A stretch of 64,000 nt of DNA from Alteromonadales bacterium alter-6D02 (GCA_002835545.1 PIZK01000006.1:62001-126000); one strand, 5' to 3'. Shown: positions 1 to 9,113, numbered from the stretch's first letter. Notes: generated by a model not told the origin, from the sequence alone. Numbers and translations are program-made.

Positions 1-1194
1 AACTTCTTTGATGATTACTTCTGGACGAGAGATTGCTAACTCGAAACCTTCACGACGCATTGTTTCAATTAAAACACCTAGATGAAGCTCACCACGACCC
101 GATACACGGAACTTATCAGGATCATCACCCTCTTCAACACGTAAAGCTACGTTATGTACTAACTCTTGCTCTAAACGCTCGTGGATATTACGTGAAGTAA
201 CAAACTTACCTTCTTTACCAGCAAATGGAGAATTGTTTACTTGGAAAGTCATGGTTACTGTTGGTTCATCAACGCTTAGTGCTGGTAATGGCTCTACATT
301 GTCTACCGCACAAATTGTGTCAGAGATTTTTAATTCGCCTAAACCGGTGATTGCAACGATGTTACCCGCATGCGCCTCATCAACTTCATCACGATCTAAA
401 CCTAAGTAACCTAGCACCGTACCGACTTTACCTTTACGCACAGAACCGTCAGCCATAGAGATAGATACTTGTTGGTTTGGCTTAACCACACCGCGTTTGA
501 TACGACCAACACCGATTACACCAACGTATGAGTTATAATCTAGCTGTGAGATTTGCATCTGGAAATCGCCATCTGAGTTAGCATCAGGAGATGATACATT
601 CTCTAAGATAGCTTCAAATAATGGTTCCATGTTATCTGTTTGAACGTCAGCATCCATAGAAGCCCAACCGTTTAAAGCTGAAGCATAAACAACAGTAAAG
701 TCTAACTGCTCATCTGTTGCACCAAGATTGTCAAATAAATCGAAGATTTGATCCATAACCCAATCAGGACGAGCGCCAGGGCGATCAATCTTATTAATTA
801 CAACGATTGGCTTAAGGCCTTGAGCAAATGCTTTTTGTGTTACGAAGCGTGTTTGAGGCATTGGACCATCAACAGCATCTACTAGTAATAGTACCGAATC
901 AACCATCGACATAATACGTTCTACTTCACCACCGAAATCGGCGTGTCCAGGAGTATCTACGATGTTAATACGGTGGCCATCCCAGTTAATGGCAGTTGGT
1001 TTTGCCAAAATGGTAATGCCGCGCTCTTTTTCAAGATCGTTTGAATCCATTACACGCTCTTCAGCTTCGCCGCGTGATTCAACCGTACCAGATTGTGCTA
1101 GCAATTTGTCAACCAGAGTTGTTTTACCATGGTCAACGTGAGCAATGATTGCAACGTTACGCAACTTGCTGATATCAGTAATATTATTTGACAT
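1..1194 (-). CDS. typA: Ribosome-associated GTPase TypA/BipA (3' end cut by window edge)
   Basis: Translation GTPase of the EF-G family that binds the ribosome and acts in stress and cold adaptation and in 50S assembly. The visible 398 codons hold the G domain: the P-loop [10 protein letters not shown] is near residue 18, followed by the switch II stretch [14 protein letters not shown] and the NKID guanine motif. Domain II and the start of domain III follow; roughly the last third (family length about 600 residues) lies outside the window. The start is the ATG at 1194-1192, giving [20 protein letters not shown]. It is divergent from glnA across about 530 bp. A hairpin lies just upstream of its ribosome binding site. 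Confidence 0.96.
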   Translation of the reverse strand, partial: MSNNITDISKLRNVAIIAHVDHGKTTLVDKLLAQSGTVESRGEAEERVMDSNDLEKERGITILAKPTAINWDGHRINIVDTPGHADFGGEVERIMSMVDSVLLLVDAVDGPMPQTRFVTQKAFAQGLKPIVVINKIDRPGARPDWVMDQIFDLFDNLGATDEQLDFTVVYASALNGWASMDADVQTDNMEPLFEAILENVSSPDANSDGDFQMQISQLDYNSYVGVIGVGRIKRGVVKPNQQVSISMADGSVRKGKVGTVLGYLGLDRDEVDEAHAGNIVAITGLGELKISDTICAVDNVEPLPALSVDEPTVTMTFQVNNSPFAGKEGKFVTSRNIHERLEQELVHNVALRVEEGDDPDKFRVSGRGELHLGVLIETMRREGFELAISRPEVIIKEV

Positions 1195-1539
1195 ACTTTT
1201 CGCCTAAACGGGAATAACCAGCAACACGCTGTTATTCTAGGGTGAACACCAACAGCATTAAGCCCAATTAACTATCTAAATATTGATCAAAAATAACCTC
1301 TAAGTAATCACTACACATCATACTGAGCAATATGTGACCACAAGATTAAATACACCCTATTAAAATTGCTAATTATACCCTTTTGCTATTGGTACAAAAA
1401 TTAGGCGGCAAATTCTACAGACTTGTAGCAGTAAAAGCTATCTATTTAGTCTTAGCGGATCGATGATTGTAGAAAAAATTAGCAATAGTTAGAGCCAAAG
1501 CACACAAGATTTACATCTTGGGGCATGAAATGATTCAAA
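1195..1539. other. typA-glnA intergenic region, typA-proximal part
   Basis: AT-rich stretch with no convincing ORF. It must carry the typA promoter. The only structure I see is an imperfect hairpin at 1212-1237 in the typA leader (arms GAATAACCAGC and GCTGTTATTC, loop AACAC, one bulged base). It sits directly before the presumed Shine-Dalgarno and has no U-run, so it is not a terminator. The other half of the intergenic region holds the glnA control elements and is listed separately. Confidence 0.6.
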
Positions 1540-1595
1540 TGCACCAATTAGAGATACGCACCAAACTGGTGCGACACTAGGATCTATTTGGTGCA
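1540..1595 (+). promoter_or_regulatory. NtrC (NRI) enhancer cluster upstream of glnA
   Basis: A perfect NtrC palindrome GCACCAAACTGGTGC lies at 1558-1572, matching the enterobacterial pattern GCACCA-N3-TGGTGC. Half-matching sites flank it on both sides: TGCACCA at 1540-1546 and TTGGTGCA at 1588-1595. The cluster lies about 60-120 bp upstream of the sigma-54 promoter, the normal place for an activator enhancer. Phosphorylated NtrC is expected to bind cooperatively here under nitrogen limitation and activate glnA. Confidence 0.88.
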
Positions 1596-1657
1596 TTGCA
1601 TCGATTTAAAAAATAAACAGATTAAACATTAGCCATAGAATCAAACCCTTACATTAA

Positions 1658-1673
1658 TGGCATGGTTCTGGCT
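1658..1673 (+). promoter_or_regulatory. Sigma-54 (RpoN) promoter of glnA
   Basis: TGGCATGGTTCTGGCT matches the -24/-12 consensus TGGCACG-N4-TTGCW at all but two positions, with the invariant GG and GC dinucleotides correctly spaced. Transcription should start near 1684. That is only 10 nt before the in-frame upstream start candidate at 1694, so the glnA start at 1724 is preferred. Confidence 0.88.
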
Positions 1674-1723
1674 TTACGTTAAACAATTAAAGTTTGTATT
1701 ACCTAAATTTGAAGGAAACAAAG

Positions 1724-3133
1724 ATGTCTATAGAGAATGTTCTAGAGTTAATTAAAGAGAATGACGTAAAGTTTGTTGATTTACGTTTTACTGACACTAA
1801 AGGTAAAGAGCAGCACATTAGTATCCCATCTCACCAAATCGACGAAGACTTCTTCGAAGATGGTAAAATGTTTGATGGTTCTTCAATCGCTGGTTGGAAA
1901 TCAATCAACGATTCAGACATGGTAATGATGCCTGATCCTGCGACTGCTGTTTTATGTCCATTCACTGACATCCCTACTCTAAACATCCGTTGTGACATCT
2001 TAGAACCAGATACATTACAAGGTTACGACCGTGACCCACGTTCTGTTGCTAAGCGTGCTGAAGAGTACATGCGTAGCGCTGGTTTTGCTGATAACGTATT
2101 ATTTGGTCCTGAGCCTGAGTTCTTCTTATTTGATAGCGTACGCTACAAAAATGAAATGAGCGGTGCATCTTACGAAATTGATGATAAAGAAGCATGTTGG
2201 AACTCAAACACTGAATATGAAGAAGGCAACACAGGTCACCGCCCAAGCGTAAAAGGTGGTTACTTCCCTGTATCTCCAGTAGATTCGGCTCAAGACATCC
2301 GTAGTGCAATGTGTCTACTAATGGATCAAATGGGCTTAGTTGTTGAAGCACATCACCATGAAGTGGCAACAGCAGGTCAAAATGAAATCGCATGTCGCTT
2401 CAACACAATCGTTGAAAAAGCTGATGAAATTCAAGTATACAAATATGTTGTACACAATGTTGCACACGAATTTGGTAAAACAGCAACCTTTATGCCTAAG
2501 CCATTAGTTGGTGATAACGGTTCTGGTATGCACTGTCACATGTCTTTAGCTAAAGACGGCGAAAACTTATTTGCTGGTGATAAGTACGGCGGCCTTTCTG
2601 AGATGGCTCTTTACTACATCGGCGGTATCATCAAGCATGCTCGTGCATTAAATGCATTCACTAATGCTTCAACGAACTCTTATAAGCGTCTTGTACCTGG
2701 ATTCGAAGCTCCTGTAATGCTTGCTTACTCAGCTCGTAACCGCTCTGCTTCTATCCGTATTCCAGTGGTACCATCACCGAAAGCACGTCGTATCGAAGTT
2801 CGTTTCCCTGATCCAACGGCTAATCCATACCTAGCATTCTCTGCGTTATTAATGGCTGGCCTTGACGGTATCAAAAACAAGATCCACCCTGGCGATGCAA
2901 TGGATAAAGATTTATACGATCTTCCAGCAGAAGAAGCAGCAGCAATCCCAACGGTTGCTGAGTCATTTGACCAAGCATTAACTGCACTAGAAAGTGATTA
3001 CGAGTTCTTAACCGTTGGTGGTGTTTTCTCTAAAGAAGCTATCGAAGCTTACATCGATCTTAAGCGTGCTGAAGTTGACCGTGTAAACGCGGCAGTTCAC
3101 CCACTTGAATTCGAAATGTACTACAGCGTTTAA
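1724..3133 (+). CDS. glnA: Glutamine synthetase type I
   Basis: ATP-dependent ligation of ammonia to glutamate in the cytoplasm, the main nitrogen-assimilation step at low ammonia. From the ATG at 1724 (preceded by GAAGGA) the protein has 469 residues, the same length as E. coli GlnA. An in-frame codon at 1694 would add ten residues but lies too close to the predicted transcript start. The beta-grasp motif DGSSIAGW, the metal-ligand region [10 protein letters not shown] and the adenylylation site LYDLP (Tyr398 counting Met, the E. coli Tyr397 equivalent) are intact, so control by GlnE is expected. Transcription is from the sigma-54/NtrC promoter and a strong terminator follows. Confidence 0.98.
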   Translation: MSIENVLELIKENDVKFVDLRFTDTKGKEQHISIPSHQIDEDFFEDGKMFDGSSIAGWKSINDSDMVMMPDPATAVLCPFTDIPTLNIRCDILEPDTLQGYDRDPRSVAKRAEEYMRSAGFADNVLFGPEPEFFLFDSVRYKNEMSGASYEIDDKEACWNSNTEYEEGNTGHRPSVKGGYFPVSPVDSAQDIRSAMCLLMDQMGLVVEAHHHEVATAGQNEIACRFNTIVEKADEIQVYKYVVHNVAHEFGKTATFMPKPLVGDNGSGMHCHMSLAKDGENLFAGDKYGGLSEMALYYIGGIIKHARALNAFTNASTNSYKRLVPGFEAPVMLAYSARNRSASIRIPVVPSPKARRIEVRFPDPTANPYLAFSALLMAGLDGIKNKIHPGDAMDKDLYDLPAEEAAAIPTVAESFDQALTALESDYEFLTVGGVFSKEAIEAYIDLKRAEVDRVNAAVHPLEFEMYYSV

Positions 3134-3151
3134 TTCATTGTAATATATACA

Positions 3152-3179
3152 AAAGCTCGCTTCGGCGGGCTTTTTTTTT
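3152..3179 (+). terminator. Rho-independent terminator after glnA
   Basis: The stem AGCTCGC / GCGGGCT (one G-T pair) closes a TTCG tetraloop and is followed by nine T. It ends the glnA transcript and separates it from the DUF4124 gene and glnLG. Confidence 0.93.
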
Positions 3180-3267
3180 GCTCTCACTTTTTATCTAAAA
3201 ATCTTGGCGCTACTATTAGCTTTGTTATATTCTAATAAGATTGCATGGATGGAAGACAGGTAAACTT

Positions 3268-3807
3268 ATGCTTAGATTATTAATCATATTGATGATAGCG
3301 ATCACTTACGGCTCTCAAGCGGGGGTAGTGTATAAGAAGGTCATGCCCGACGGTTCTGTGAAATATTCCGATAAACCATTCCTTGGTTCTAAGCCAGTGT
3401 TAATCAAAGACAGAAGTACTCGTAATAATAAAAAACAAACCGTTTCACGATCGCTTTCAACGTCTAAAAGCTTAATCGATGATAAAGAGAAAACTAAATC
3501 CAAAGTTCGTCCTGCGATCACAATTAACTCACCAGCTCATGGTGATACCATACGTGACAACAACGGAAACTTCACCATTGTGGTGCAACCAACGATTGAT
3601 AAAAAAGCCCAATATAAAATACAATTATTTTTAAATAATAAACCTCATGGAAAACCATCGCAATCTACTGTTTATAATATAAAAAATCATGATAGAGGCG
3701 AAGTAAAAATTAAAGCACAGCTCCAATCAAGTTCTGGCCAAATTCTTGCAACATCAAAAGAAGCTATCATTTATTTGCATCGTGTTTCGGTGATTAAGGC
3801 AAAATAA
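3268..3807 (+). CDS. DUF4124-domain exported protein
   Basis: 179 residues from the ATG at 3268 (AGG 8 nt upstream; an upstream TTG frame extension lacks a ribosome site). Residues 1-18 form a signal peptide ending near SQA. The segment VVYKKVMPDGSVKYSDKP that follows is the characteristic start of DUF4124, a small periplasmic or surface domain of unknown function. A lysine- and serine-rich linker leads to a C-terminal beta-rich part (about 92-175: TINSPAHGDTIRDNNGNFTI). It sits between glnA and glnL, an arrangement I recall from other Alteromonadales. No function is established. A link to nitrogen control rests only on position. Confidence 0.85.
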   Translation: MLRLLIILMIAITYGSQAGVVYKKVMPDGSVKYSDKPFLGSKPVLIKDRSTRNNKKQTVSRSLSTSKSLIDDKEKTKSKVRPAITINSPAHGDTIRDNNGNFTIVVQPTIDKKAQYKIQLFLNNKPHGKPSQSTVYNIKNHDRGEVKIKAQLQSSSGQILATSKEAIIYLHRVSVIKAK

Positions 3808-3878
3808 CGCACTTTTCACTACCTCACTAAGCTATTGTTACGATAATAAGCTGAAGCAGTAAATAACGCTTTTTACTC

Positions 3879-3905
3879 GCACCACTTTGGTGCAAATGCT
3901 ATTAT
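3879..3905 (+). promoter_or_regulatory. glnLG promoter with overlapping NtrC site
   Basis: A second perfect NtrC palindrome, GCACCACTTTGGTGC, occupies 3879-3893. It abuts an extended -10 element TGCTATTAT (3897-3905); no good -35 is seen. In enterobacteria the glnL promoter is a weak sigma-70 promoter repressed by NtrC bound over it. The layout here predicts the same negative autoregulation. Transcription would start near 3912, with the GGAG of glnL at 3921. Confidence 0.75.
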
Positions 3906-3931
3906 GGACTTTTCCAGAACGGAGCAAATGA

Positions 3932-4987
3932 ATGTCGACACTGCATAATGTGAGTATTTTAGAGAATATGGTCACTAGTATTATCATCGTCGACCAACAA
4001 CTTAACATTTGCTATAACAACCCTGCCGCCGAACAGTTATTAAAGTTAAGTACTAAACGCATGGTCGGTAGCCACCTCACCAGTGTCTATCATCATTTAA
4101 GCTCCAGTAAACAACTCTTCGAGCAATCATTTAAAACGGAACAAGGCTTTACCGATAACCTTGCCACCTTAATCTGTTTAGATCTACGTAGCGTTACCGT
4201 TGATTTATGCGTCAGCCCGCTGTTGCAAGAGCAACCTTTTTTATTACTTGAAATACGTCAGGTCGATCAACAACAACGTATTTCCGCAGAAATGCAACAA
4301 ATGACTCAACAGCAGTTAGCTAAAGATCTGGTCAAAGGCTTAGCTCACGAAATAAAAAACCCTTTAGGCGGTTTACGTGGCGCAGCACAACTACTTCATC
4401 GCCAGCTTAGCGATGACTCCAAAGAATATACCCAAATGATTATGGAGCAAGCCGATCGCCTTAATAATCTCGTTGAGCGTTTACTGGGCCCAAATAAGCA
4501 CCATCAGCACAGTAAACACAACATTCATCAAGTATTAGAGAAAATAGTTCAGCTCGTTTCTTTTGAATTACCCGCAGGAATTCATATCGAGCGTGATTAC
4601 GACCCAAGTATCCCCGATATTTCAATCGACCCAGAACAAATTCAACAAGCATTATTAAATATCATTCAAAATGCCATTCAAGCCTTGGCAAAACAAGGTG
4701 AAATAAAGATTATCACACGAGTTGCCAATCAATTAACCATCAATGGTAAACGCCACCGTTTAGCTATCGAAATAAAAATTCTTGATAATGGCCCTGGGAT
4801 TCCCGACGAATTACGCCAGACTCTGTTTTATCCTATGGTTACAGGGCGAGCAGAAGGTACAGGTCTAGGGTTATCAATCGCACAAACGCTCATCCAGCAG
4901 CACCAAGGTCGTGTCGATTTCATATCTCGTCCAGGCTACACCGAATTCAATGTAACCATACCCGTTAACCATGAGAAGGAAATGTAA
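3932..4987 (+). CDS. glnL: Nitrogen sensor histidine kinase/phosphatase NtrB (NRII)
   Basis: Cytoplasmic kinase that phosphorylates NtrC when nitrogen is scarce and dephosphorylates it when PII (GlnB) signals sufficiency. 351 residues: an N-terminal PAS domain (about 5-110), then the HisKA box KGLAHEIKNPLGG with phosphoacceptor His139, the same number as in E. coli. The ATPase domain has the N box NIIQNAIQA, G1 DNGPGIP and G2 GTGLGLSIA. No membrane segment is seen. The start ATG 3932 follows GGAG by 7 nt. Its stop overlaps the glnG start by one base (TAATG), indicating translational coupling. Confidence 0.97.
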   Translation: MSTLHNVSILENMVTSIIIVDQQLNICYNNPAAEQLLKLSTKRMVGSHLTSVYHHLSSSKQLFEQSFKTEQGFTDNLATLICLDLRSVTVDLCVSPLLQEQPFLLLEIRQVDQQQRISAEMQQMTQQQLAKDLVKGLAHEIKNPLGGLRGAAQLLHRQLSDDSKEYTQMIMEQADRLNNLVERLLGPNKHHQHSKHNIHQVLEKIVQLVSFELPAGIHIERDYDPSIPDISIDPEQIQQALLNIIQNAIQALAKQGEIKIITRVANQLTINGKRHRLAIEIKILDNGPGIPDELRQTLFYPMVTGRAEGTGLGLSIAQTLIQQHQGRVDFISRPGYTEFNVTIPVNHEKEM

Positions 4988-6387
4988 TGGCAGAGCAAGT
5001 TTGGGTTTTAGATGACGATAGTTCAATTCGCTGGGTACTTGAAAAAGCACTCAGTAGTGCCAACATTACTGCCACTAGCTTTGCTGCAGCAGAAAGTTTA
5101 TGGCAAGCATTATCACATGAACAACCAAGTGTTATCGTTTCTGACGTACGCATGCCTGAAACTGATGGTATGGAATTACTTCAACGGGTTCAGCAGCATT
5201 ACCCTGACATTCCGGTCATCATTATTACCGCACACTCTGACTTAGATAGTGCAGTTAGCGCCTATCAAAGCGGTGCATTTGAGTACTTACCCAAGCCTTT
5301 TGATATCGATGATGCCATTAGTTTGATACAGCGTGCGATTGAGCATAGTAACGAGCAAAATAAACGCCGTAAAAAGTCTACTGTCACCACCTCTTCGGCA
5401 CCTGAAATCATCGGTGAAGCACCGGCGATGCAAGAAGTATTTCGTGCTATCGGTCGTCTATCCTCTTCAAGCATCAGTGTGTTAATTAATGGGCAGTCAG
5501 GGACAGGTAAAGAACTTGTTGCCAAGGCATTACATAAACATAGCCCACGAAAAGAGCAGAACTTCATCGCCTTAAATATGGCAGCGATCCCTAAAGACTT
5601 AATCGAATCAGAACTATTCGGTCATGAAAAGGGCGCGTTTACCGGTGCAAATAGTGTACGTGAAGGGCGCTTTGAGCAAGCAAACGGTGGCACACTGTTC
5701 CTCGATGAAATAGGTGATATGCCTCTTGATGTACAAACTCGGTTGCTTCGAGTGCTTGCCGACGGTCAATTCTATCGAGTTGGTGGTCATCAACCTGTTT
5801 CGGTAGATGTTAGAATTATTGCTGCCACACACCAAAATTTAGAACAACTAGTGCAAGAAGGTGAATTTCGTGAAGATCTATTTCATCGTCTAAATGTCAT
5901 TAGAATTCATATTCCTTGTCTAGCTGAACGTCGCGAAGATATCCCAACGCTGGCTAACCACTTTTTGTCGCTAGCGGCTAAAGAACTCAAGGTCGAGGCA
6001 AAAAAGGTGAGCAAAGATGCACAAGCGTACATGACCCAGCTAGATTGGCCAGGGAATGTTAGGCAACTAGAAAACACTTGCCGCTGGTTAACTGTGATGG
6101 CTTCAGGCCAAGAGATATTAATTAACGATTTACCACCAGAGCTTACCCAAGATAAGCCACAATTTAATGAAGTAAGCGATTGGCAGCAAGCATTAAAAAA
6201 TTGGTGTATGGAACAACTCAATAGTGGAAATGAAGCTATACTTGAACAGGCAATGCCGGCCTTTGAACGCACTGTCATCGATTGCGCTTTAACCAATACC
6301 TCTGGCCATAAGCAGTTAGCTGCCAAAAAGTTAGGCTGGGGTAGAAACACACTAACCCGTAAACTTAAGGAGCTAAATATTCAATAA
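4987..6387 (+). CDS. glnG: Nitrogen regulator NtrC (NRI), sigma-54 activator
   Basis: 466-residue enhancer-binding protein. The receiver domain (1-120) carries phosphoacceptor Asp53 in [11 protein letters not shown]. The AAA+ domain (about 140-375) has Walker A GQSGTGKE, the sigma-54 contact loop GAFTGA and Walker [13 protein letters not shown]-terminal Fis-type helix-turn-helix ends the protein ([23 protein letters not shown]). It should bind the palindromes found upstream of glnA and glnL. It is co-transcribed with glnL; no terminator is seen directly downstream. Confidence 0.98.
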   Translation: MAEQVWVLDDDSSIRWVLEKALSSANITATSFAAAESLWQALSHEQPSVIVSDVRMPETDGMELLQRVQQHYPDIPVIIITAHSDLDSAVSAYQSGAFEYLPKPFDIDDAISLIQRAIEHSNEQNKRRKKSTVTTSSAPEIIGEAPAMQEVFRAIGRLSSSSISVLINGQSGTGKELVAKALHKHSPRKEQNFIALNMAAIPKDLIESELFGHEKGAFTGANSVREGRFEQANGGTLFLDEIGDMPLDVQTRLLRVLADGQFYRVGGHQPVSVDVRIIAATHQNLEQLVQEGEFREDLFHRLNVIRIHIPCLAERREDIPTLANHFLSLAAKELKVEAKKVSKDAQAYMTQLDWPGNVRQLENTCRWLTVMASGQEILINDLPPELTQDKPQFNEVSDWQQALKNWCMEQLNSGNEAILEQAMPAFERTVIDCALTNTSGHKQLAAKKLGWGRNTLTRKLKELNIQ

Positions 6388-6438
6388 CCATAAACTATGA
6401 ATATTTAGCACGCTGGCCTTCAGCTAACTAAGGAACTG

Positions 6439-6780
6439 ATGATGACCATTGAAGAATATTTACAAGATTCCTCTGTGATTAGAAAGAACCGCCTTGAGCA
6501 AATTATACACACTATAAAAACACTGTATCCAACGGCAAGGGAGTCTATGCGTCATAAAATGCCTACATTTGAATCAAGTGAAGGCTGGGTCGCTGTCGCC
6601 AACCAAAAACACTATATCTCGGTTTATACCTGCTCTGCACAACACATTGATGCCTTTAAGTTAAAACACCCAACCATTAAAACAGGCCGTGGTTGTATTA
6701 ACTTTAAAGATAAAGACGAAATCCCTCTTAAAGACTTACAAATTATTATCAAAAGCGCGATGGAATTTCGACACACCTAA
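6439..6780 (+). CDS. DUF1801 (YdhG-like) protein
   Basis: 113-residue cytoplasmic protein. The pattern fits DUF1801: an N-terminal helical part (IEEYLQDSSVIRKNRLEQI), then MRHKMPTFE, a strand GWVAVANQKHYISVYT, and the late motif GRGCINFKDKDEIPLKDLQ. The fold is related to iron-chaperone/frataxin-like YdhG proteins. The biochemical role is unknown. AAGGA lies upstream of the first of two adjacent ATGs. It begins 51 bp after glnG in the same direction, so readthrough from the glnLG operon is possible. Confidence 0.8.
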   Translation: MMTIEEYLQDSSVIRKNRLEQIIHTIKTLYPTARESMRHKMPTFESSEGWVAVANQKHYISVYTCSAQHIDAFKLKHPTIKTGRGCINFKDKDEIPLKDLQIIIKSAMEFRHT

Positions 6781-6827
6781 AAGGAGAGCCCCTTCCATCG
6801 CAGCCTTAATCATAAGCAATCGACCCG

Positions 6828-7640
6828 CTATTTATCACGTTGTTCCATAATCGCTTGATTAAGTAACTCGATCTGTCGCTGTAACGCTTGAACTTGGGCT
6901 GCTGTTGCTGGTTTTTCATCATCTGTTAGCTTGGCTTGATCAAAGGTACTCTGCTCTTTAGTCATCACCTCTAAAACAACACCCACCATCATATTTAAGA
7001 AAATAAATGCAGTTAAGAAAATAAAGCTGAGGTAATAAATCCAGCTAAGCGGGTGTACTTCCATTGTTTCATACATGACATCGGTCCAATCCTCGAATGT
7101 CGCGATACGAAATAAAGTCAACATTGCTATCGAGACATCTCGCCATAAGTCAGGATTGATATTGGCAAAAAGCATACTCCCAGTCGCTGCATAAATGTAA
7201 AAAATCACAAACATTAACAACGCAATATAACCCATCTGTGGCAACGCTTTTAGTAATGCGTTAACCAACATCCGCAACTCAGGGATCATGGAGACTAAAC
7301 GCAGCACTCTAAAGATTCGTAATAATCGTGCAATGAAAACGGTAGAGCCCGCGACAGGAATTAAGCTACCTACGACGATAACGACATCAAAGATATTCCA
7401 GCCTTTAGAGAAGAAATCTTTAAAACCTTTCGACGCAATATATCGAATCACAATTTCAATTAAGAAAAAAACGGTTATACCGTGGTCCAATAAATATAAT
7501 GCACGATCAAACCAAGGAGGGAGCGAATAGGTATGTGCACCAACGCTCAATGCAGAAACCACAATGACAAATATAATAAATGACTGAAATAGTTTATTAT
7601 TATCGATACGTTTGAACAAAATTTGTAGTGAACTAAACAC
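6828..7640 (-). CDS. Single-domain voltage-gated cation channel (NaChBac superfamily)
   Basis: 270-residue inner-membrane protein with six hydrophobic segments. S4 has arginines every third residue (R105, R108, R111, R114). S5, a pore helix and S6 follow, and a C-terminal helical tail (about 240-266) could form the usual four-helix tetramer coiled coil. The selectivity filter reads TFEDWTD (181-187). NaChBac/NavAb-type sodium channels have TLESWSM, and Asp at positions 4 and 7 recalls the engineered calcium channel CavAb (TLDDWSD). The start is GTG, supported by a strong GGAGG five bases upstream. It converges on the DUF1801 gene. Confidence 0.9.
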   Translation of the reverse strand: MFSSLQILFKRIDNNKLFQSFIIFVIVVSALSVGAHTYSLPPWFDRALYLLDHGITVFFLIEIVIRYIASKGFKDFFSKGWNIFDVVIVVGSLIPVAGSTVFIARLLRIFRVLRLVSMIPELRMLVNALLKALPQMGYIALLMFVIFYIYAATGSMLFANINPDLWRDVSIAMLTLFRIATFEDWTDVMYETMEVHPLSWIYYLSFIFLTAFIFLNMMVGVVLEVMTKEQSTFDQAKLTDDEKPATAAQVQALQRQIELLNQAIMEQRDK

Positions 7641-7740
7641 GCCTTCCTCCGCTTAAGAAATGATTGAAAAGCAGAGTTTAGATATTAGACATAATATGTC
7701 AAATACTGAATGTAATTATTTATTACAATAGCCATTAAAA

Positions 7741-7762
7741 AGGAGCCTCTCGGCTCCTAAAT
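7741..7762 (-). terminator. Terminator of the CpxP/Spy-like gene
   Basis: The stem AGGAGCC / GGCTCCT has a four-base loop. Read on the minus strand it runs into T5. It lies just past the stop codon of the minus-strand gene. Confidence 0.85.
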
Positions 7763-7769
7763 AAACACT

Positions 7770-8303
7770 CTAGCCTTCGTTGTGGCCGTGATGTTTGTCA
7801 TGATGTTTCATCATCTTGCGGTTGTGCATTTTATGTTTTGCCATTTTTCGCATTTTTTTCTTCAATAACTTTAAATAATCTGCTCTTTGTACATCATTTA
7901 ATTGCTGATAAATGCTGTGCTGCAGTTTTAACTGTTGCACCTTGCGTTCCGTTTGAGCATTAGCGCGTTGCTCGATTGATTCTTTCACGGTTGATTCATC
8001 GAAATCAGGGTTCTCCATCATCGCTTTAAATTTCTGCTTCATTGATTGGCGTTTAGCCTTCATTGCGTCACGATCACCTCGCGCAGGACGATTAGCTTTA
8101 TGCTCTTTGATTAAATCGGTAATCGATACTTGCTGAGCTGTCGTTAAATCCAGTCGCTTGGTTAAGTGCTCGACTCTATGTTCAACACTGTGCTTTTTAC
8201 CATGTTGCTCACCATGCTTTTCTGACGCAATGACTGATGTTGCCGTTAATGCAATCACTGAGGTTGCTAATACACTTGCAATCAAACTTGTGGTTAATTT
8301 CAT
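7770..8303 (-). CDS. Periplasmic CpxP/Spy family stress chaperone
   Basis: 177 residues from the ATG at 8303. A Sec signal peptide covers residues 1-26 (cleavage near VIASEK). The mature part is very basic and rich in His, Met and Lys, with two LTxxQ-like motifs of the Spy/CpxP family: LDLTTAQQ near residue 50 and LNDVQRADY near 135. The C-terminus is a His/Lys tail (KMMKHHDKHHGHNEG) that could bind metal. Family members shield the periplasm from misfolded protein; CpxP also damps CpxA. It is divergent from cpxR across a region with CpxR boxes, as enterobacterial cpxP is, so CpxP is the likelier role. Confidence 0.85.
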   Translation of the reverse strand: MKLTTSLIASVLATSVIALTATSVIASEKHGEQHGKKHSVEHRVEHLTKRLDLTTAQQVSITDLIKEHKANRPARGDRDAMKAKRQSMKQKFKAMMENPDFDESTVKESIEQRANAQTERKVQQLKLQHSIYQQLNDVQRADYLKLLKKKMRKMAKHKMHNRKMMKHHDKHHGHNEG

Positions 8304-8351
8304 CTTTATTTCCTTTCGTCTTGGTAGTGAATTTATCTTAGCTGTCGTGAT

Positions 8352-8387
8352 GTAAAGCAACGCATAGCTTATGTAAAAAAGTGTAAA
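8352..8387. promoter_or_regulatory. CpxR binding boxes between cpxP-like gene and cpxR
   Basis: GTAAAAAAGTGTAAA at 8373-8387 is a perfect match to the CpxR consensus GTAAA-N5-GTAAA. A further GTAAA lies at 8352-8356, 21 bp upstream, on the same helical face. The boxes sit in the shared intergenic region, so both the chaperone gene and cpxRA are likely induced by phospho-CpxR. Confidence 0.85.
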
Positions 8388-8426
8388 GTAAGTGTGTTTT
8401 TTGATGACACTCGTTAAAATAAAATA

Positions 8427-9110
8427 ATGAATAAAAATAGCTTATTATTGATCGAAGACGACCTTGACCTATGCCAGTTACTTGAGCAATTGCTCGTAAT
8501 GGAAGGCTATAGCGTGACAACAGCTCATGATGGCATCACAGGGTTAGCATTAGCACAACAAGAGCAGCATCAACTAATATTACTCGATGTCATGTTACCG
8601 CAACTCAACGGTTTTGAAGTATTAAAGCGATTACGCCACACCAGCTTAATCCCCGTCTTAATGCTAACAGCTAAAGGTGATGAGATAGACCGTGTCATTG
8701 GACTTGAGTTCGGCGCAGACGACTACCTTCCGAAACCGTTCAATGATAGAGAGCTGCTCGCCCGCATTAAGGCTATTCTAAGGCGAACTCAAGACACTCA
8801 ACCAAAGCCACAGTTAGCGTTAGGCGATATCGTATTGCATCACGGCCGCCAAGAAGCAAAGTGCAAAGATCAAATTATTGATTTAACAGGTACAGAGTAC
8901 TTGCTGCTAGTTGAACTCATCAATAATGTAGGGGAGCTTCTCGACAAGAACGAGCTCAATCAAAAAGTATTGGGAAAACGCCTGCAAGCCTTTGATCGAA
9001 GCTTAGATATGCACATCTCAAACTTACGAAAAAAGTTACCACCTCGCGATGATAGCCTACCTAGAATAAAGACTGTTCGTGGTCATGGTTACATCTGGCT
9101 AGAGGGTTAA
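8427..9110 (+). CDS. cpxR: Envelope-stress response regulator CpxR
   Basis: 227-residue OmpR-family regulator. The receiver domain carries phosphoacceptor Asp54 (ILLDVMLP), switch residue Thr in LMLTAKG and Lys in YLPKPF. The C-terminal winged helix (about 130-225) has the motif TGTEYLLLVELINNVGE and ends RIKTVRGHGYIWLEG. The gene neighbourhood (CpxP-like gene, cpxA) and the CpxR boxes support the assignment over other OmpR-family members. It is followed by cpxA after 3 bp. Confidence 0.95.
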   Translation: MNKNSLLLIEDDLDLCQLLEQLLVMEGYSVTTAHDGITGLALAQQEQHQLILLDVMLPQLNGFEVLKRLRHTSLIPVLMLTAKGDEIDRVIGLEFGADDYLPKPFNDRELLARIKAILRRTQDTQPKPQLALGDIVLHHGRQEAKCKDQIIDLTGTEYLLLVELINNVGELLDKNELNQKVLGKRLQAFDRSLDMHISNLRKKLPPRDDSLPRIKTVRGHGYIWLEG

Positions 9111-9113
9111 TAC

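Noticed and set aside
1694-1723. Ten-residue N-terminal extension of glutamine synthetase
   Set aside because: It would start about 10 nt after the sigma-54 transcript start, with no ribosome site; the ATG at 1724 has GAAGGA and gives the standard 469 residues.
2049-2393. Minus-strand frame of 114 codons inside glnA
   Set aside because: Shadow of a highly conserved gene; no promoter, ribosome site or recognisable protein.
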